The notes under the pieces: model-generated | Told to the model about the DNA's origin: nothing | Database searches by the model: none | Seen by the model: only the letters and a program-made list of their open reading frames with translations | Translations under genes and position numbers: made by a program | NCBI GenBank assembly: GCA_029248185.1 | Contig: JAQWJV010000010.1 | Location: 18,577-82,576, forward strand | Source of the DNA: Flavobacteriaceae bacterium | GTDB taxonomy: Bacteria; Bacteroidota; Bacteroidia; Flavobacteriales; Flavobacteriaceae | Length of the DNA: 64,000 bases | Reading direction: 5' to 3' | In this document: one piece after another, positions 8,821 to 18,810 of the stretch | Position numbering within the stretch: the stretch's first letter is position 1 | Layout of the letters: the number at the start of each line of letters is the position of its first letter

Positions 8821-10179
8821 CTAGAGAATTAGAATAAGTTTTGCGATGTAGAAAAACAAGAAGATTCCAAAAATATCGTTGGCTGTAGTAATAAATGGTC
8901 CTGTAGCAATTGCTGGGTCTATGCCTCTCTTGTCAAGAATAATAGGAACAAAGGTGCCTATTAATGCAGCAACAACAATAACCAACATCATGGAACCGGC
9001 TATTGTGAGACTAACCAGTAACTCTTGGTTTATTATCAAACCAAAAATAATAATGACTAGGGCGAGAGCAAAACCATTTATTAAACTGAGACCAATTTCT
9101 TTAATTAATCGATTCAAAGGCGACCCTTTTACAGTGTCATTGGCTAAACCTTGGACAATAATGGCAGATGACTGTACGCCTACATTTCCCGCCATCGCAG
9201 CAATAAGGGGAGTATAGAAGAATAAATTGCGCAAGCGAGGCTGTTCCATTACAGATTCAAAATCTTGAAGGATAAAGACACTTCCTAAGCCACCCAAAAG
9301 ACCCAAAAATAGCCACGGGAGCCGAGCTTTAACTAATTCGTATATGGTGTCATCGGCCTCTACATCATTTGAAATACCTGCCGCTAGTTGATAATCTTTT
9401 TCGGCTTCTTCTTTAATCACATCCACAATATCGTCGATGGTAATTCGACCGACTAATTCTTTTTTTTTGTTTACAACCGGAATGGCTTCTAAATCATATT
9501 TTGACATGATTTTTGCAACTTCTTCATTGTTTTGATCTACAGTTACAAAATCTACATTAGGAATATAAATATCCTTGACCTTGTCTCTCGAGTTGGCTGT
9601 AATTAAATCTTTTAACGAAAGCCGTCCTTTGAGTGTATTGCTTTGATCCACAACATAGATGGAATGTACTCTAGTTACATGTTCTGCTTGGGCACGCATT
9701 TCATTTAAGCACTTTAAAACGCTTAAATTTTCTTCAACCTTAACGAGTTCTTTTGCCATAAGACCTCCTGCGGTATTTTCATCATATTTTAAAAGCTCAC
9801 GAATATCTTTAACATGTTCGTCATCTTGAATTTGAGACATGACTTTTTCCTGCCTTGCTTCGGGTAGTTCAAGGATGAGGTCAGTGGCATCATCTGAATC
9901 TAGTTCAGCAACTTCTTTCGCAATCTCTTTTGCAGATAAGTTTTCTAAAATTCGTTCTCGAGTATCGGGATCCACTTCTGCAAGAGCGTCAGCAGTAGTT
10001 TCACTCTTTAAAAGCTTGATGATGTAAGTTGCTTCGTCTATAGAAAGATGCTCTATGATTTCTGCAATGTCGGCATAGTGTATGGACTTTAATTTTCTTT
10101 TTAAGGGGGTGTCTTCTCCTTGCTCAATCAGGGATTTAATGGTCTCTAAAAAGGGCGTGTCAATTTGAAATGTTCCCAT
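8821..10179 (-). CDS. mgtE: Magnesium transporter MgtE
   Basis: Mg2+ channel/transporter of the inner membrane. It has an N-terminal MgtE_N helical domain (about residues 1-110), two CBS domains (about 115-245) and a five-helix membrane domain at the C-terminus containing [16 protein letters not shown] use the ATG giving [10 protein letters not shown] (452 residues, usual length). A longer frame from 10242 would overlap rsmA by 83 bases with unrelated sequence, whereas this start overlaps it by only 20. The gene probably belongs to the serS-DUF4286-rsmA-mgtE string. Confidence 0.95.
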   Translation of the reverse strand: MGTFQIDTPFLETIKSLIEQGEDTPLKRKLKSIHYADIAEIIEHLSIDEATYIIKLLKSETTADALAEVDPDTRERILENLSAKEIAKEVAELDSDDATDLILELPEARQEKVMSQIQDDEHVKDIRELLKYDENTAGGLMAKELVKVEENLSVLKCLNEMRAQAEHVTRVHSIYVVDQSNTLKGRLSLKDLITANSRDKVKDIYIPNVDFVTVDQNNEEVAKIMSKYDLEAIPVVNKKKELVGRITIDDIVDVIKEEAEKDYQLAAGISNDVEADDTIYELVKARLPWLFLGLLGGLGSVFILQDFESVMEQPRLRNLFFYTPLIAAMAGNVGVQSSAIIVQGLANDTVKGSPLNRLIKEIGLSLINGFALALVIIIFGLIINQELLVSLTIAGSMMLVIVVAALIGTFVPIILDKRGIDPAIATGPFITTANDIFGIFLFFYIAKLILIL

Positions 10180-10945
10180 GGCCAATTCTTTTTGTGAGTT
10201 GGATAAAGTCATCACCAGAGAGCTTCTCTGGCCGCAGGTCAAAGATAGTATCTTCTCTCAACATATCAGAAAGATTCAATGTTTTTAAACTGTTACGTAA
10301 TGTTTTTCGACGCTGTTGGAAGCTTAATTTGACAATTTTAAATAGAAGAGCTTCATCACAATCTAAACTATAATCCTCTTTACGAACCATTTGCATTACT
10401 GCGGAATCTACTTTAGGGGGTGGTTTAAATACATCTGGAGGAACAGTAAATAAATATGTGGTGTCATAGAATATTTGTACAAGAACAGAAAGGATCCCGT
10501 ATTTTTTAGAACCTGGAGGTTCGCATATTCTTTCTGCAACTTCTTTTTGGAACATTCCTGCAAAAAAGGGGATTTGACCCCTATTTTCTAGAGTTTTGAA
10601 AACAATTTGGGTTGAAATATTGTAGGGGAAATTACCAATTATGGCAAATGAATCCGTTCCAAAAAGTGTTTTTAAATCTATTTTTAAGAAGTCCCCTTCT
10701 ATCAGTTTGACTTCAATTTCACTGTAGGTGTTTTGTAAATAATTGACCGATTCACGATCAATTTCAATCAGGTGAAGGTTTTTTGTTTTAGGAACTAAAA
10801 ACTGGGTAAGAACTCCCATTCCTGGCCCTATTTCAAGTACCTTTTCATATTGATCAAAAAGGAGTGTATCTGCAATTTTTTGGGCAATAGTTAGATCGGT
10901 TAAAAAATGTTGCCCTAACTTTTTCTTTGCTCGAACAGGCTTCAT
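10160..10945 (-). CDS. rsmA: 16S rRNA (adenine1518-N6/adenine1519-N6) dimethyltransferase
   Basis: KsgA/RsmA dimethylates two adjacent adenines in helix 45 of 16S rRNA during 30S maturation. The 261-residue protein has the SAM-binding motif LEIGPGMG after the typical opening [11 protein letters not shown], and the catalytic motif [10 protein letters not shown]. The C-terminal helical domain with [12 protein letters not shown] is intact. It overlaps the DUF4286 gene upstream by 4 bases and mgtE downstream by 20. Confidence 0.97.
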   Translation of the reverse strand: MKPVRAKKKLGQHFLTDLTIAQKIADTLLFDQYEKVLEIGPGMGVLTQFLVPKTKNLHLIEIDRESVNYLQNTYSEIEVKLIEGDFLKIDLKTLFGTDSFAIIGNFPYNISTQIVFKTLENRGQIPFFAGMFQKEVAERICEPPGSKKYGILSVLVQIFYDTTYLFTVPPDVFKPPPKVDSAVMQMVRKEDYSLDCDEALLFKIVKLSFQQRRKTLRNSLKTLNLSDMLREDTIFDLRPEKLSGDDFIQLTKRIGHGNISN

Positions 10946-11253
10946 GATTGATTACTTACTAATTCCAGCTGTGTTTCAAAAGACAAAACTTGTTCACCAA
11001 ATTTTTCATGTATTTCCTGCTTGAGAAGCGTTGCTTCATTGTCTAAATAGTCTTGAAGATGGCGTCTGGAACTTGCTTTGTATTGAACAGCATAAGTGGG
11101 ATCTGAGGGTTGCTCCATGCCAACTTTTAAAATAGTAACCTGATCAAAGTATGAGGTCTCTAGCACCTTAGGAATATGATGGGTTTGCATCCATTCTAAC
11201 CAATTTTCATCGATTTCAGGAGCTACTTGCGAAGTGACGTTATAAATAATCAT
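10942..11253 (-). CDS. DUF4286 family protein
   Basis: A 103-residue soluble protein beginning [21 protein letters not shown], with the HHIPKVLET segment that I associate with DUF4286, small ferredoxin-like-fold proteins common in Bacteroidota. No catalytic motif is evident. The start codon shares a base with the serS stop (TAATG) and the end overlaps rsmA, so it is translationally coupled between translation and ribosome-maturation genes. Function unknown. Confidence 0.85.
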   Translation of the reverse strand: MIIYNVTSQVAPEIDENWLEWMQTHHIPKVLETSYFDQVTILKVGMEQPSDPTYAVQYKASSRRHLQDYLDNEATLLKQEIHEKFGEQVLSFETQLELVSNQS

Positions 11254-12524
11254 TATTCAATTCGGTCAAAACCAGTGAAAGGTACCAGCGCTTTTGGAAT
11301 CGTAATTCCATCGGGTGTTTGACAATTTTCTAATAATCCTGCGACCACACGAGGAAGCGCTAATGAACTTCCGTTTAGGGTATGAACATTTTGCTTGTTA
11401 CCCGATTTGTCCTTGTATCTCAACTGTAATCGTTCTGCTTGAAAGCTGTTGAAGGTTGAAACAGAGCTAATTTCTAGCCAACGTTCCTGAGCAGTTGAAT
11501 AAATTTCAAAATCATAGGTTAGGGCAGAGGTGAAGCCTATATCGCCACCACACAATCTTAAAATTCGATAGGGGAGTTCTAATTCATTTAAAATAGATTT
11601 AATGTGTTCCACCATATTGTCTAAGGCCTCCATGGCGTTTTGAGGTTCTTCAATACGCACAATTTCCACTTTATCAAATTGATGAAGTCTATTGAGGCCT
11701 CTAACGTGTGCTCCATAACTACCTGCTTCTCTTCTAAAACAGGGAGTGTAACCCGTTAAACAAATTGGAAGCTCAGTAACTTCAAGCAGCGTATTACGAT
11801 AAAGATTGGTTAGTGGAACTTCTGCTGTAGGAATCAAATAAAGATCATCGTTCGTCACGTGATACATTTGTCCTTCTTTGTCGGGAAGTTGACCCGTTCC
11901 AAAGCCAGAGGCTTCATTGACTAGGTGGGGTACTTGCATTTCTTTGTATCCAGCAGCTGTATTTTTATCAAAAAAATAATTGATCAACCCTCTTTGTAAA
12001 CGGGCTCCTTTTCCTTTATAAACGGGAAAGCCTGCCCCTGTAATTTTACTTCCCAATTCAAAATCAATCAGGTCGTATTTATTTGCTAGTTCCCAGTGGG
12101 GAAGTGCTTTTTCATACAACTTTGGGATAGTACCTGATTTAAATATTTCTTCGTTATCTTCTTCACTGGTTCCCGATGGAACACTTTCGTGGGGAATATT
12201 GGGAATCTGAGTTCTTAATTCAAATAATGTATCTGATGTTTTTTGCAATTCTTCTTGCAGTGTTTTGGTTTGGATTTTTATTGCAGCCGATTCTTCTTTT
12301 AAAACAGTAGCTTTTTCAGGATTTCCACTTTTAAAAAGCGCACCAATTTCTTTGGCTAATTGATTGGCTCTTGCTAATTGCTGGTCTAAAGTAGCCTGTT
12401 GGCCTCGTCGCTCTTGGTCTAAACCAATAATGTTATCAATTAATTCAGGGTGTTTAAAATTCCTTTTTTCTAAGCCTTTTAGTATCCTTTCTTTATTTTC
12501 TCTAATGAATTGCAGTGCGAGCAT
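11253..12524 (-). CDS. serS: Seryl-tRNA synthetase
   Basis: Charges tRNA-Ser with serine. The 423-residue class II synthetase has an N-terminal long coiled-coil arm (about residues 25-105, rich in Lys, Glu, Gln and Ala) and a catalytic core with motif 2 (TPCFRREAGSYG) and motif 3 (LNGSSLALPRVVAGLLE). First of a four-gene coupled string (serS, DUF4286, rsmA, mgtE). Confidence 0.98.
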   Translation of the reverse strand: MLALQFIRENKERILKGLEKRNFKHPELIDNIIGLDQERRGQQATLDQQLARANQLAKEIGALFKSGNPEKATVLKEESAAIKIQTKTLQEELQKTSDTLFELRTQIPNIPHESVPSGTSEEDNEEIFKSGTIPKLYEKALPHWELANKYDLIDFELGSKITGAGFPVYKGKGARLQRGLINYFFDKNTAAGYKEMQVPHLVNEASGFGTGQLPDKEGQMYHVTNDDLYLIPTAEVPLTNLYRNTLLEVTELPICLTGYTPCFRREAGSYGAHVRGLNRLHQFDKVEIVRIEEPQNAMEALDNMVEHIKSILNELELPYRILRLCGGDIGFTSALTYDFEIYSTAQERWLEISSVSTFNSFQAERLQLRYKDKSGNKQNVHTLNGSSLALPRVVAGLLENCQTPDGITIPKALVPFTGFDRIE

Positions 12525-12553
12525 AGAATTTTTTTTGTAAAAATAAAGTAATT

Positions 12554-13492
12554 TTATTTCAACCCTTTTATCGCAAGAGTTCTTTTACAATTTTCTTTAT
12601 CTTTTATTAATTGATTTTTAAGCGCTTCAAGGGAATTAAATTTTTGTTCATCTCTAATTTTATCCAGTAAACAAACGGTGATGGTTTTGTTGTATAAATC
12701 TTCATTAAAGTCAAAAATATGGATTTCGATACTTTGATCTTCACCCTTTAATGTGGGACGAGTACCAATGTTCATCATACCAAAATGAATAGTCTTATTT
12801 TGTTTTACAGAAACAAGATATACTCCATGTGGAGGGATGATTTTATAGGGAGTGTCTATTTGAAGATTTGCAGTAGGAAATGCGAGTGTTCTCCCAATTC
12901 TTTTTCCTTCAGTTACTTTACCTGTTAACTGAAATGGACGTCCCAGAAATTCTTGTACCTTTTGAAAATCAGCTGCAGCTATGGCTTTTCTTATTTTGGT
13001 TGAGCTTACGGTAATCGATTCTATTTCTTGTGCATTGATGACATTGACTTTGAAATCATATTGTTTTCCATACGTTATCAAATCTTCTACTGTGGCCTCT
13101 CGATTTCTGCCAAAACGATGGTCATAACCAATATATAGAAAAGCAATATTGAGTTGTTTTACCAAGATGTTTTTAGTGAATTCTAAAGCGGTGAGTTTTG
13201 AAAATTCAATAGAGAAGGGGTGTATGATGAGATTGTCAACGCCTAATTTTCTCAAGAAATCTTCCCGTTCTTGTATTGTATCAATAAGTTTTATTTGAGA
13301 TTCTTTTTGTAACACCATTCTAGGATGCGGAAAGAAAGTCAAAACATTAGCGAGTAAGTTTTCTTTTTTAGCTTTGGCTACAAGGGTTTGAATAATTTTT
13401 TGATGACCAATATGAATTCCATCAAAAGTACCAATTGTCAAAATTGATTTTTTGTCTGCAGGATAGGAGTTGATGTCTTTGTAGACTTTCAT
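12554..13492 (-). CDS. ribF: Bifunctional riboflavin kinase / FAD synthetase
   Basis: Converts riboflavin to FMN and FMN to FAD. The N-terminal FAD synthetase domain has TIGTFDGIHIGHQ (nucleotidyltransferase HxGH) and YIGYDHRFGRNREA. The C-terminal riboflavin kinase domain has GRTLAFPTANL and the GVYLV segment. I choose the ATG for MKVYKDINSYPADKK, giving 312 residues, the family length. A longer open frame to 13585 contains a TATTTTTG promoter-like element inside the extra part, which argues against it. It is divergent from the metalloprotease gene. Confidence 0.96.
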   Translation of the reverse strand: MKVYKDINSYPADKKSILTIGTFDGIHIGHQKIIQTLVAKAKKENLLANVLTFFPHPRMVLQKESQIKLIDTIQEREDFLRKLGVDNLIIHPFSIEFSKLTALEFTKNILVKQLNIAFLYIGYDHRFGRNREATVEDLITYGKQYDFKVNVINAQEIESITVSSTKIRKAIAAADFQKVQEFLGRPFQLTGKVTEGKRIGRTLAFPTANLQIDTPYKIIPPHGVYLVSVKQNKTIHFGMMNIGTRPTLKGEDQSIEIHIFDFNEDLYNKTITVCLLDKIRDEQKFNSLEALKNQLIKDKENCKRTLAIKGLK

Positions 13493-13520
13493 TCTTTTAA
13501 AAAGAATTTTATTTAAGGGA

Positions 13521-13528
13521 CAAAAATA
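13521..13528 (-). promoter_or_regulatory. Predicted -7 promoter element for ribF
   Basis: On the minus strand TATTTTTG, a match to TAnnTTTG, lies 28 bases before the chosen ribF ATG. It helps decide against the longer ribF start. No convincing -33 element is seen. Confidence 0.5.
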
Positions 13529-13616
13529 AGACATTAGCATCGATAGACTAATTTGTTTCCTTATTTTTAACCAGTATAGTAACATAAAAAATCAAATTCA
13601 GTAATACTTATTTTAC

Positions 13617-16600
13617 TTGAAAAATTATTTTATCAAACCTTTTTGGGTTATTCTATTTTTATTCTTTTTAATCAATAAAATGAAGGGACAAGAACTTTGG
13701 ACAAAAGTTCAAGCTCCCGTGGTTGGTAATTTTTTGCATTCACAACAATTTGGAGAGGAGTATTATGTATTTAATGGTCTGGGATTGTTATCCACACAAA
13801 AAGGGATTAAGGCGATTGGGATTAAACAAACGATTGTTTTACCCAATGAAAACAGTGAAATGGAAACGTTTTCAATTGAAGCCATCCCCCTTCTGTCGGA
13901 TGCCCTTTCCCGTCGCTTTCCAAACTTAAAGACTTATCAAGGGCGAAGTGTGAGTCGACCCGAAGTTCGAGTGAGGTTGAGTACACATTCCAATGGAATT
14001 AATGCATGGTTAAAATTAACCGATGGGCCTGATTTTTTCATTCAAACGCAGAAGGGAAAAAAGAATCTGCATTATGCATATTTAAAATCTAGAGCAGATT
14101 TCGCTCCTTCCTTATCGTGTAAGACGTTTGATCTTTTGTCTAAGAGTCAATCTACCGATGCTGCTGCCAAATCAATAGCAACGAATAATGAAATTAGAAT
14201 ATTTAGAATTGCGATAGCCACAACTGGAGAATACACCACTTTTTGGGGCGATAATGATGATTCTAATGGAACCAATGCGGAAGACGCTTATGGAGCTGTA
14301 GTCAGCTCATTGAATCGAATTAGTAGTGTATTTGAAGATGAAGTGAAAGTTAGACTTGAGTTGGTGTCGGATGAAAGTTTAATTTATGAGGATGCAGAAA
14401 CTGACCCATTTACAGGAGAATATGCAAGTGAACTTCAAACCGCTTTAGATGAAGTAATAGGTGACGATGCCTATGATGTAGGACATCTTTTTGATTATGG
14501 ACAACCTAACGGTGATGCAGGATGTATTGGTTGTGTTTGTGAATCTGGAAAGAAGGGACAAGGGTTTTCTACCCATCCTTTTCGTGATATTTTCGGAGGA
14601 GAATATCGCAATGATTACTTTGATTTAGATTATGCTGGACATGAAATTGGACATCAATTTGGGGCTTATCATACCTTTTCTTTCAACGCTGAAGGAACAG
14701 GTTATAATGCTGAGCCCGGCAGTGGTTCAACCATAATGGCATATGCTGGAATTACAGGCGAAGATGATATTCAATTACATGGAGATCCCTATTTTCATTA
14801 TTACAGTATTCAAAATATTTTGGATGTGGTAACTCGTGCAAACTGCGCTGTTTTGGAGCCTTATGAGGCTCCAATTTTTACAACCCATGCAGGAGAAGAA
14901 TATTATATTCCCATAGGAACAGCCTACAAACTTGAAGCAGCACAAGTGGAAGAGGTTGAGGGAACTACATATTGTTGGGAACAGTTGGACAGTGGACAAG
15001 TCACTTCCGATAGCTTTGGATCTGATAATGTGATAGGATCTTTGGCTCGCTCTTTACCTCCAACTTCTGATACAATTAGGACAATTCCCAATCCAAAACA
15101 GTTAATGAATAATACTTTAATTCAAGAAAATCCCGCTGTGGATGATGCCTGGGAAACGGTACCCACAGTTGGAAGAATTTTGAATTGGGGTCTGACGGTA
15201 AGAAGACCTTTTGAGAATAAAATTCAAGTAGCCCAAGATAAAACCCAAATTACCGTGGTTGCTTCTGCAGGTTCATTTTTGGTGAGCTCCCACGCAGATT
15301 CAGACATTGTAATAAGAGGTGGAACTAGGGAAACCATTACATGGGAGGTTTCCCATACGGATAAAGCTCCCATAAATGTTTCAGAAGTAGCAATTTATCT
15401 TTCATCAGATGGAGGATTGACTTTTCCTGTGATTTTAGCCAATGCAGTGCCTAATTCGGGAGTCGCAGAGGTTATAATTCCAAATGATATAGAAACCAGC
15501 CAAGCTCGAATAAAAATTGCAGCCAAAGCGGGAATATTTTTTGCGTATAATTCCTCGAATTTCACCATTAAACCCCGTAATCTTCTCATAGAATTTGATT
15601 CTTATTTGGCTGAAAATTGTGGTGCTGATTTAGTACGATATGATTTCTCTATCCAGAGAACTAGTGGTTTTGATGCAGTTTTTTCTCCACAAATTAATAA
15701 TTTACCTGTGGGAGTTCAAGCCAGCTTTTCCAGAACTACTTATACGAGCGAACAGACCAGAGGTTATTTTACCTTACAAGGGCTAAGGGATATTTTACCC
15801 CTAGATTATGATCTATTTTTCAGCATTGTTCTAACTTCTGAATCAGACGAATTCCCATTTGTTCTCAAGCAGAGAGACGAAAATTTAAATCCACCTGAAT
15901 TAGTTGTACCTCTAGATAATGCTATTTCTCAGAATATTGATTTGCAATTTGAATGGGAGGATGACACCAATGTAGATTCATCACGACTTCAGGTTTCTCT
16001 TACGGATAATTTCAATTCTTTTGTGCAAGACACCCTATTGACCCAAAACTTTTTTTCAATGAATTCCCTTGAGCCTGCGACTACTTATTATTGGCGGGTA
16101 CAAAACCGAAACATTTGCAATGAAGGAGCTTTTTCAGATATTTTTTCTTTTACTACTAATCCGAAATCCTGCTTGAAACTGTCTTCAGTATCTCTTCCAA
16201 TTAATCTTGATGATGCAACCGAAAATGCAATAGGAATTACAACGGCATCAATAATTGTTAATAATGATCTACCCATATTGGATATAAATGTTTTGGTGGA
16301 TATTGAGCATACTTATGTAGGGGATCTGATGCTTTACCTGGAATCCCCAAAAGGAATTCGGTATTTATTGAGTGGTGAAATCGGGGAGTCCAATGATGAT
16401 TATATCCAGACTTTATTTGATCAAGAAGCACAGTCAGCAATTTTTGAGGCGGAAGCACCTTTTACAGGTTCTTTTCAGCCGCTTCAAAATATTAGCCAAC
16501 TTTATGGGACTTCATCCTTTGGTACTTGGAAATTGATTGTCCATGATCTCTATGTTGAGGATTCAGGTCAATTGCGTGAATTCACCCTTGATTTGTGCGT

Positions 16601-17447
16601 TCAAGGCATACCTTTAGCCAATAGCGATGATGATTCTATCGTTGATGAGAACGATAACTGTCCTTTATTGACAAATGAAAATCAAGAAGATATCGATGGA
16701 AATGGAATTGGCGATGTATGTGATATTTTTTCGACAAAAAACATAAGTCTTACAAAGAAAAATACGAGTTGTCCAGAGAAGGATAATGGATCCCTTACTT
16801 TTAATGCAAGGGCTGAATACGATTATAATGTAACAGTTACAGGACCTGATGGTTATCTAAAAGAGCTTGTATTTACTACTCAGGGTAGGACATTAGAAGG
16901 ACTAGCAGCGGGGAATTATGATATTTGTGTGCGTGCTGATTCATTTCCAGAGTTTGAATCTTGTTTTGAAACGCAAATTACGGCTCCTTTAGCATTGAAT
17001 GTTCAAGCAAAATGGAATTCTTCTACCTCAATTTTAGATCTAGATTTGTCTGGAGCTGATTCCTTTAATGTTTCCATCAATAATGAAACAAAAACTTTTG
17101 TTCGAGGAGAACAAGTACAAGTTATACTTTCTCAAAAAACGAATTTTATTCAAGTAACTACAGCTAATCCCTGCCAAGGCATTTATGAGGAATGGATAAA
17201 TCTGGGAGAGAATGCACAAGTATATCCTAATCCTGTTTCAAATGAAGCAAGGCTTATTTTACCCAGAGAACGTTCAGCGACCGTGGGACTCTTCTCCGGT
17301 GCTGGAGATGTAATTTGGGAGTCCCAATACGAAGCCTCCAATAATGACGTTGTTCTGATTCCGATGAATCAACTGCATCCTGGCTGGTATCTAATCCGAA
17401 TAGATTATGATAGCTATTCAGAAACGCTAAAAGTTTTAAAACAATGA
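13617..17447 (+). CDS. Secreted zinc metalloprotease with fibronectin III, P-domain and T9SS sorting domain
   Basis: A 1276-residue extracellular protease. In order: signal peptide (about 1-24), pro-region, reprolysin/metzincin-like catalytic domain with HEIGHQFGAYH at 342-352 (HExxHxxGxxH zinc site) and Met-turn IMAYAG near Met374, a fibronectin III-like domain (about 758-847), a proprotein-convertase P-domain (about 855-995), a thrombospondin type 3-like Asp-rich calcium segment (about 1001-1038), and a C-terminal type A T9SS domain starting at VYPNP (about 1200-1276). The start is TTG: it gives a complete signal peptide, while the next ATG falls at its end. The gene overlaps the following lipoprotein gene by 4 bases. 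Likely role: extracellular protein degradation. Confidence 0.93.
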   Translation: MKNYFIKPFWVILFLFFLINKMKGQELWTKVQAPVVGNFLHSQQFGEEYYVFNGLGLLSTQKGIKAIGIKQTIVLPNENSEMETFSIEAIPLLSDALSRRFPNLKTYQGRSVSRPEVRVRLSTHSNGINAWLKLTDGPDFFIQTQKGKKNLHYAYLKSRADFAPSLSCKTFDLLSKSQSTDAAAKSIATNNEIRIFRIAIATTGEYTTFWGDNDDSNGTNAEDAYGAVVSSLNRISSVFEDEVKVRLELVSDESLIYEDAETDPFTGEYASELQTALDEVIGDDAYDVGHLFDYGQPNGDAGCIGCVCESGKKGQGFSTHPFRDIFGGEYRNDYFDLDYAGHEIGHQFGAYHTFSFNAEGTGYNAEPGSGSTIMAYAGITGEDDIQLHGDPYFHYYSIQNILDVVTRANCAVLEPYEAPIFTTHAGEEYYIPIGTAYKLEAAQVEEVEGTTYCWEQLDSGQVTSDSFGSDNVIGSLARSLPPTSDTIRTIPNPKQLMNNTLIQENPAVDDAWETVPTVGRILNWGLTVRRPFENKIQVAQDKTQITVVASAGSFLVSSHADSDIVIRGGTRETITWEVSHTDKAPINVSEVAIYLSSDGGLTFPVILANAVPNSGVAEVIIPNDIETSQARIKIAAKAGIFFAYNSSNFTIKPRNLLIEFDSYLAENCGADLVRYDFSIQRTSGFDAVFSPQINNLPVGVQASFSRTTYTSEQTRGYFTLQGLRDILPLDYDLFFSIVLTSESDEFPFVLKQRDENLNPPELVVPLDNAISQNIDLQFEWEDDTNVDSSRLQVSLTDNFNSFVQDTLLTQNFFSMNSLEPATTYYWRVQNRNICNEGAFSDIFSFTTNPKSCLKLSSVSLPINLDDATENAIGITTASIIVNNDLPILDINVLVDIEHTYVGDLMLYLESPKGIRYLLSGEIGESNDDYIQTLFDQEAQSAIFEAEAPFTGSFQPLQNISQLYGTSSFGTWKLIVHDLYVEDSGQLREFTLDLCVQGIPLANSDDDSIVDENDNCPLLTNENQEDIDGNGIGDVCDIFSTKNISLTKKNTSCPEKDNGSLTFNARAEYDYNVTVTGPDGYLKELVFTTQGRTLEGLAAGNYDICVRADSFPEFESCFETQITAPLALNVQAKWNSSTSILDLDLSGADSFNVSINNETKTFVRGEQVQVILSQKTNFIQVTTANPCQGIYEEWINLGENAQVYPNPVSNEARLILPRERSATVGLFSGAGDVIWESQYEASNNDVVLIPMNQLHPGWYLIRIDYDSYSETLKVLKQ

Positions 17448-18118
17448 GACAGCTATTTGTTTTGATGGTTCTTTTGTTTTTGGGTTGTGGTCCTGAGCCG
17501 ATTCCAGCACCAAAACCATCGATTCTTATACTACCAGACAATTTGAATACCTGTAACACGGCTTCACGAGTTAACGATTTTGAAAGTCAGGTTCGTTTCC
17601 AATGGACTGCAGCTTTAGATACAGACAGTTATGAGCTAGTGATTGAAAATACCTTAACTAGGCAGAAACGAACGGTTTCTACGTCTTTGCTATCCGAGTC
17701 AGTCCAGCTTCCAAGCGGTGCGCCCTACTCCTGGTATGTACTTTCGAAATCCCTTTTATCAGAAGCTATGGGGCAAAGTTCAGTTTGGCAATTTTATTTG
17801 GAAGGGAATCCTCAGGCAAGTCATTTTCCATTTCCAGCTCAATTATTAGAGCCTGCAAATAAGGCAGAGGTTGGATTGAATAATTCAAATTCGCTTCTTT
17901 TTCAATGGAATGGCAATGATTTAGATGGAGATATTGAGTCCTATGATTTGTATTTGGGAGAATTCACAGATGCATTAACTCAGGTAAGAGAAGGTTTAAC
18001 AAACAATCAAACAGAACTTCAACTACTTGAAAACACCCTGTACTTTTGGCAAGTAATAAGTATAGATAGGGAAGGAAATCGTTCCTATTCAGAAATTTTT
18101 CAATTTCAAACCTTTTAA
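17444..18118 (+). CDS. Fibronectin III-like lipoprotein coupled to the metalloprotease
   Basis: A 224-residue lipoprotein with lipobox LFLGC (Cys15). Two repeats resemble fibronectin III: VRFQWTAALDTDSYELVIEN and LLFQWNGNDLDGDIESYDLYLG, each ending in a W-x-V/W-Y-V strand. They look like the fibronectin III domain of the protease just upstream (LQFEWEDDTN). The start overlaps the protease stop (ATGA), so the two are likely co-translated. It may be a surface or periplasmic partner of the protease, but that is inference. I recognise no named family. Confidence 0.8.
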   Translation: MRQLFVLMVLLFLGCGPEPIPAPKPSILILPDNLNTCNTASRVNDFESQVRFQWTAALDTDSYELVIENTLTRQKRTVSTSLLSESVQLPSGAPYSWYVLSKSLLSEAMGQSSVWQFYLEGNPQASHFPFPAQLLEPANKAEVGLNNSNSLLFQWNGNDLDGDIESYDLYLGEFTDALTQVREGLTNNQTELQLLENTLYFWQVISIDREGNRSYSEIFQFQTF

Positions 18119-18126
18119 AACCTAAT

Positions 18127-18741
18127 TTACTTTCCGTTAAAGCGATTCATTGCAGTGGCTAATCCTTCAAGACCAAAGGATAAGATAGCTTCGGAGCACA
18201 GCTCTAGGCGTTCTTGTACTAATTTTTCTTCCTCTAGATCCCATGGATCAAGGACAAATTTTACTTGATCAAATACTTTTTGTTCTTGACCGATTCCAAA
18301 TCTCAAACGAGCGTAATTTGGGGTATTAAGCTGACTTTCAATATCCTTTAATCCATTGTGACCTGCTGGACTTCCTTTTCCCTTCATTCTTATAGTCCCA
18401 AAAGGAAGGTGAATTTCATCAGTTAAAATGAGGATGTTTTCTAAGGGAATATTTTCTTTAAGTGCCCAATATCTTACAGCTTTTCCGCTTCGATTCATAA
18501 AAGTGGTGGGCTTGATTAAAACAAATTGCTTTCCTTTTTTCTTGACAAGGGTATAGCTAGCTAATTTTCTGCTTTCCCAAACGCATTCATTTTTATCAGC
18601 AAGGCGATCTAAAATACTAAAACCCACATTGTGACGGGTATTGTCATATTTTTCGCCCACATTACCCAAGCCTACTATCAGAAATTTTTTCATAGCCAAT
18701 ACAGGATTTTTTTTAAAAAAAAGACGTTTAAATGAAAACAT
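18127..18741 (-). CDS. pth: Peptidyl-tRNA hydrolase
   Basis: Recycles peptidyl-tRNA released from stalled ribosomes. Core motifs are FLIVGLGNVGEKYDNTRHN, with the catalytic His in TRHN, KPTTFMNRSG, and GSPAGHNGLKDIE. I choose the ATG giving MFSFKRLFFKKN before MKKFLIVG (204 residues), because flavobacterial homologues often carry such a basic extension (recalled). The ATG at 18693 is the alternative (188 residues). A still longer frame from 18780 is rejected: its first codons lie within the rplY terminator hairpin. Confidence 0.93.
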   Translation of the reverse strand: MFSFKRLFFKKNPVLAMKKFLIVGLGNVGEKYDNTRHNVGFSILDRLADKNECVWESRKLASYTLVKKKGKQFVLIKPTTFMNRSGKAVRYWALKENIPLENILILTDEIHLPFGTIRMKGKGSPAGHNGLKDIESQLNTPNYARLRFGIGQEQKVFDQVKFVLDPWDLEEEKLVQERLELCSEAILSFGLEGLATAMNRFNGK

Positions 18742-18753
18742 GAGATCTAAAAT

Positions 18754-18786
18754 AAAAAAAGCATGTGGTTTTGAAGCCACATGCTT
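18754..18786 (-). terminator. Rho-independent terminator after rplY
   Basis: Read on the minus strand, AAGCATGTGG pairs perfectly with CCACATGCTT around an 8-base loop, followed by seven Ts. It lies 25 bases behind the rplY stop and just before pth, so pth must depend on read-through or its own promoter. Confidence 0.85.
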
Positions 18787-18810
18787 GATCTTTTAGTCTA
18801 CAATTAGAAA

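Noticed and set aside
10180..10242. Longer N-terminus for MgtE
   Set aside because: The extra 21 residues have no MgtE character and overlap the end of rsmA; the ATG at 10179 gives the usual family length.
13493..13585. Longer N-terminus for RibF
   Set aside because: The extension holds a promoter-like -7 element and no homology; the ATG at 13492 matches the family start.
18742..18780. Longer N-terminus for Pth starting in the hairpin
   Set aside because: The frame opens inside the rplY terminator, so transcripts initiating after it would lack this start.
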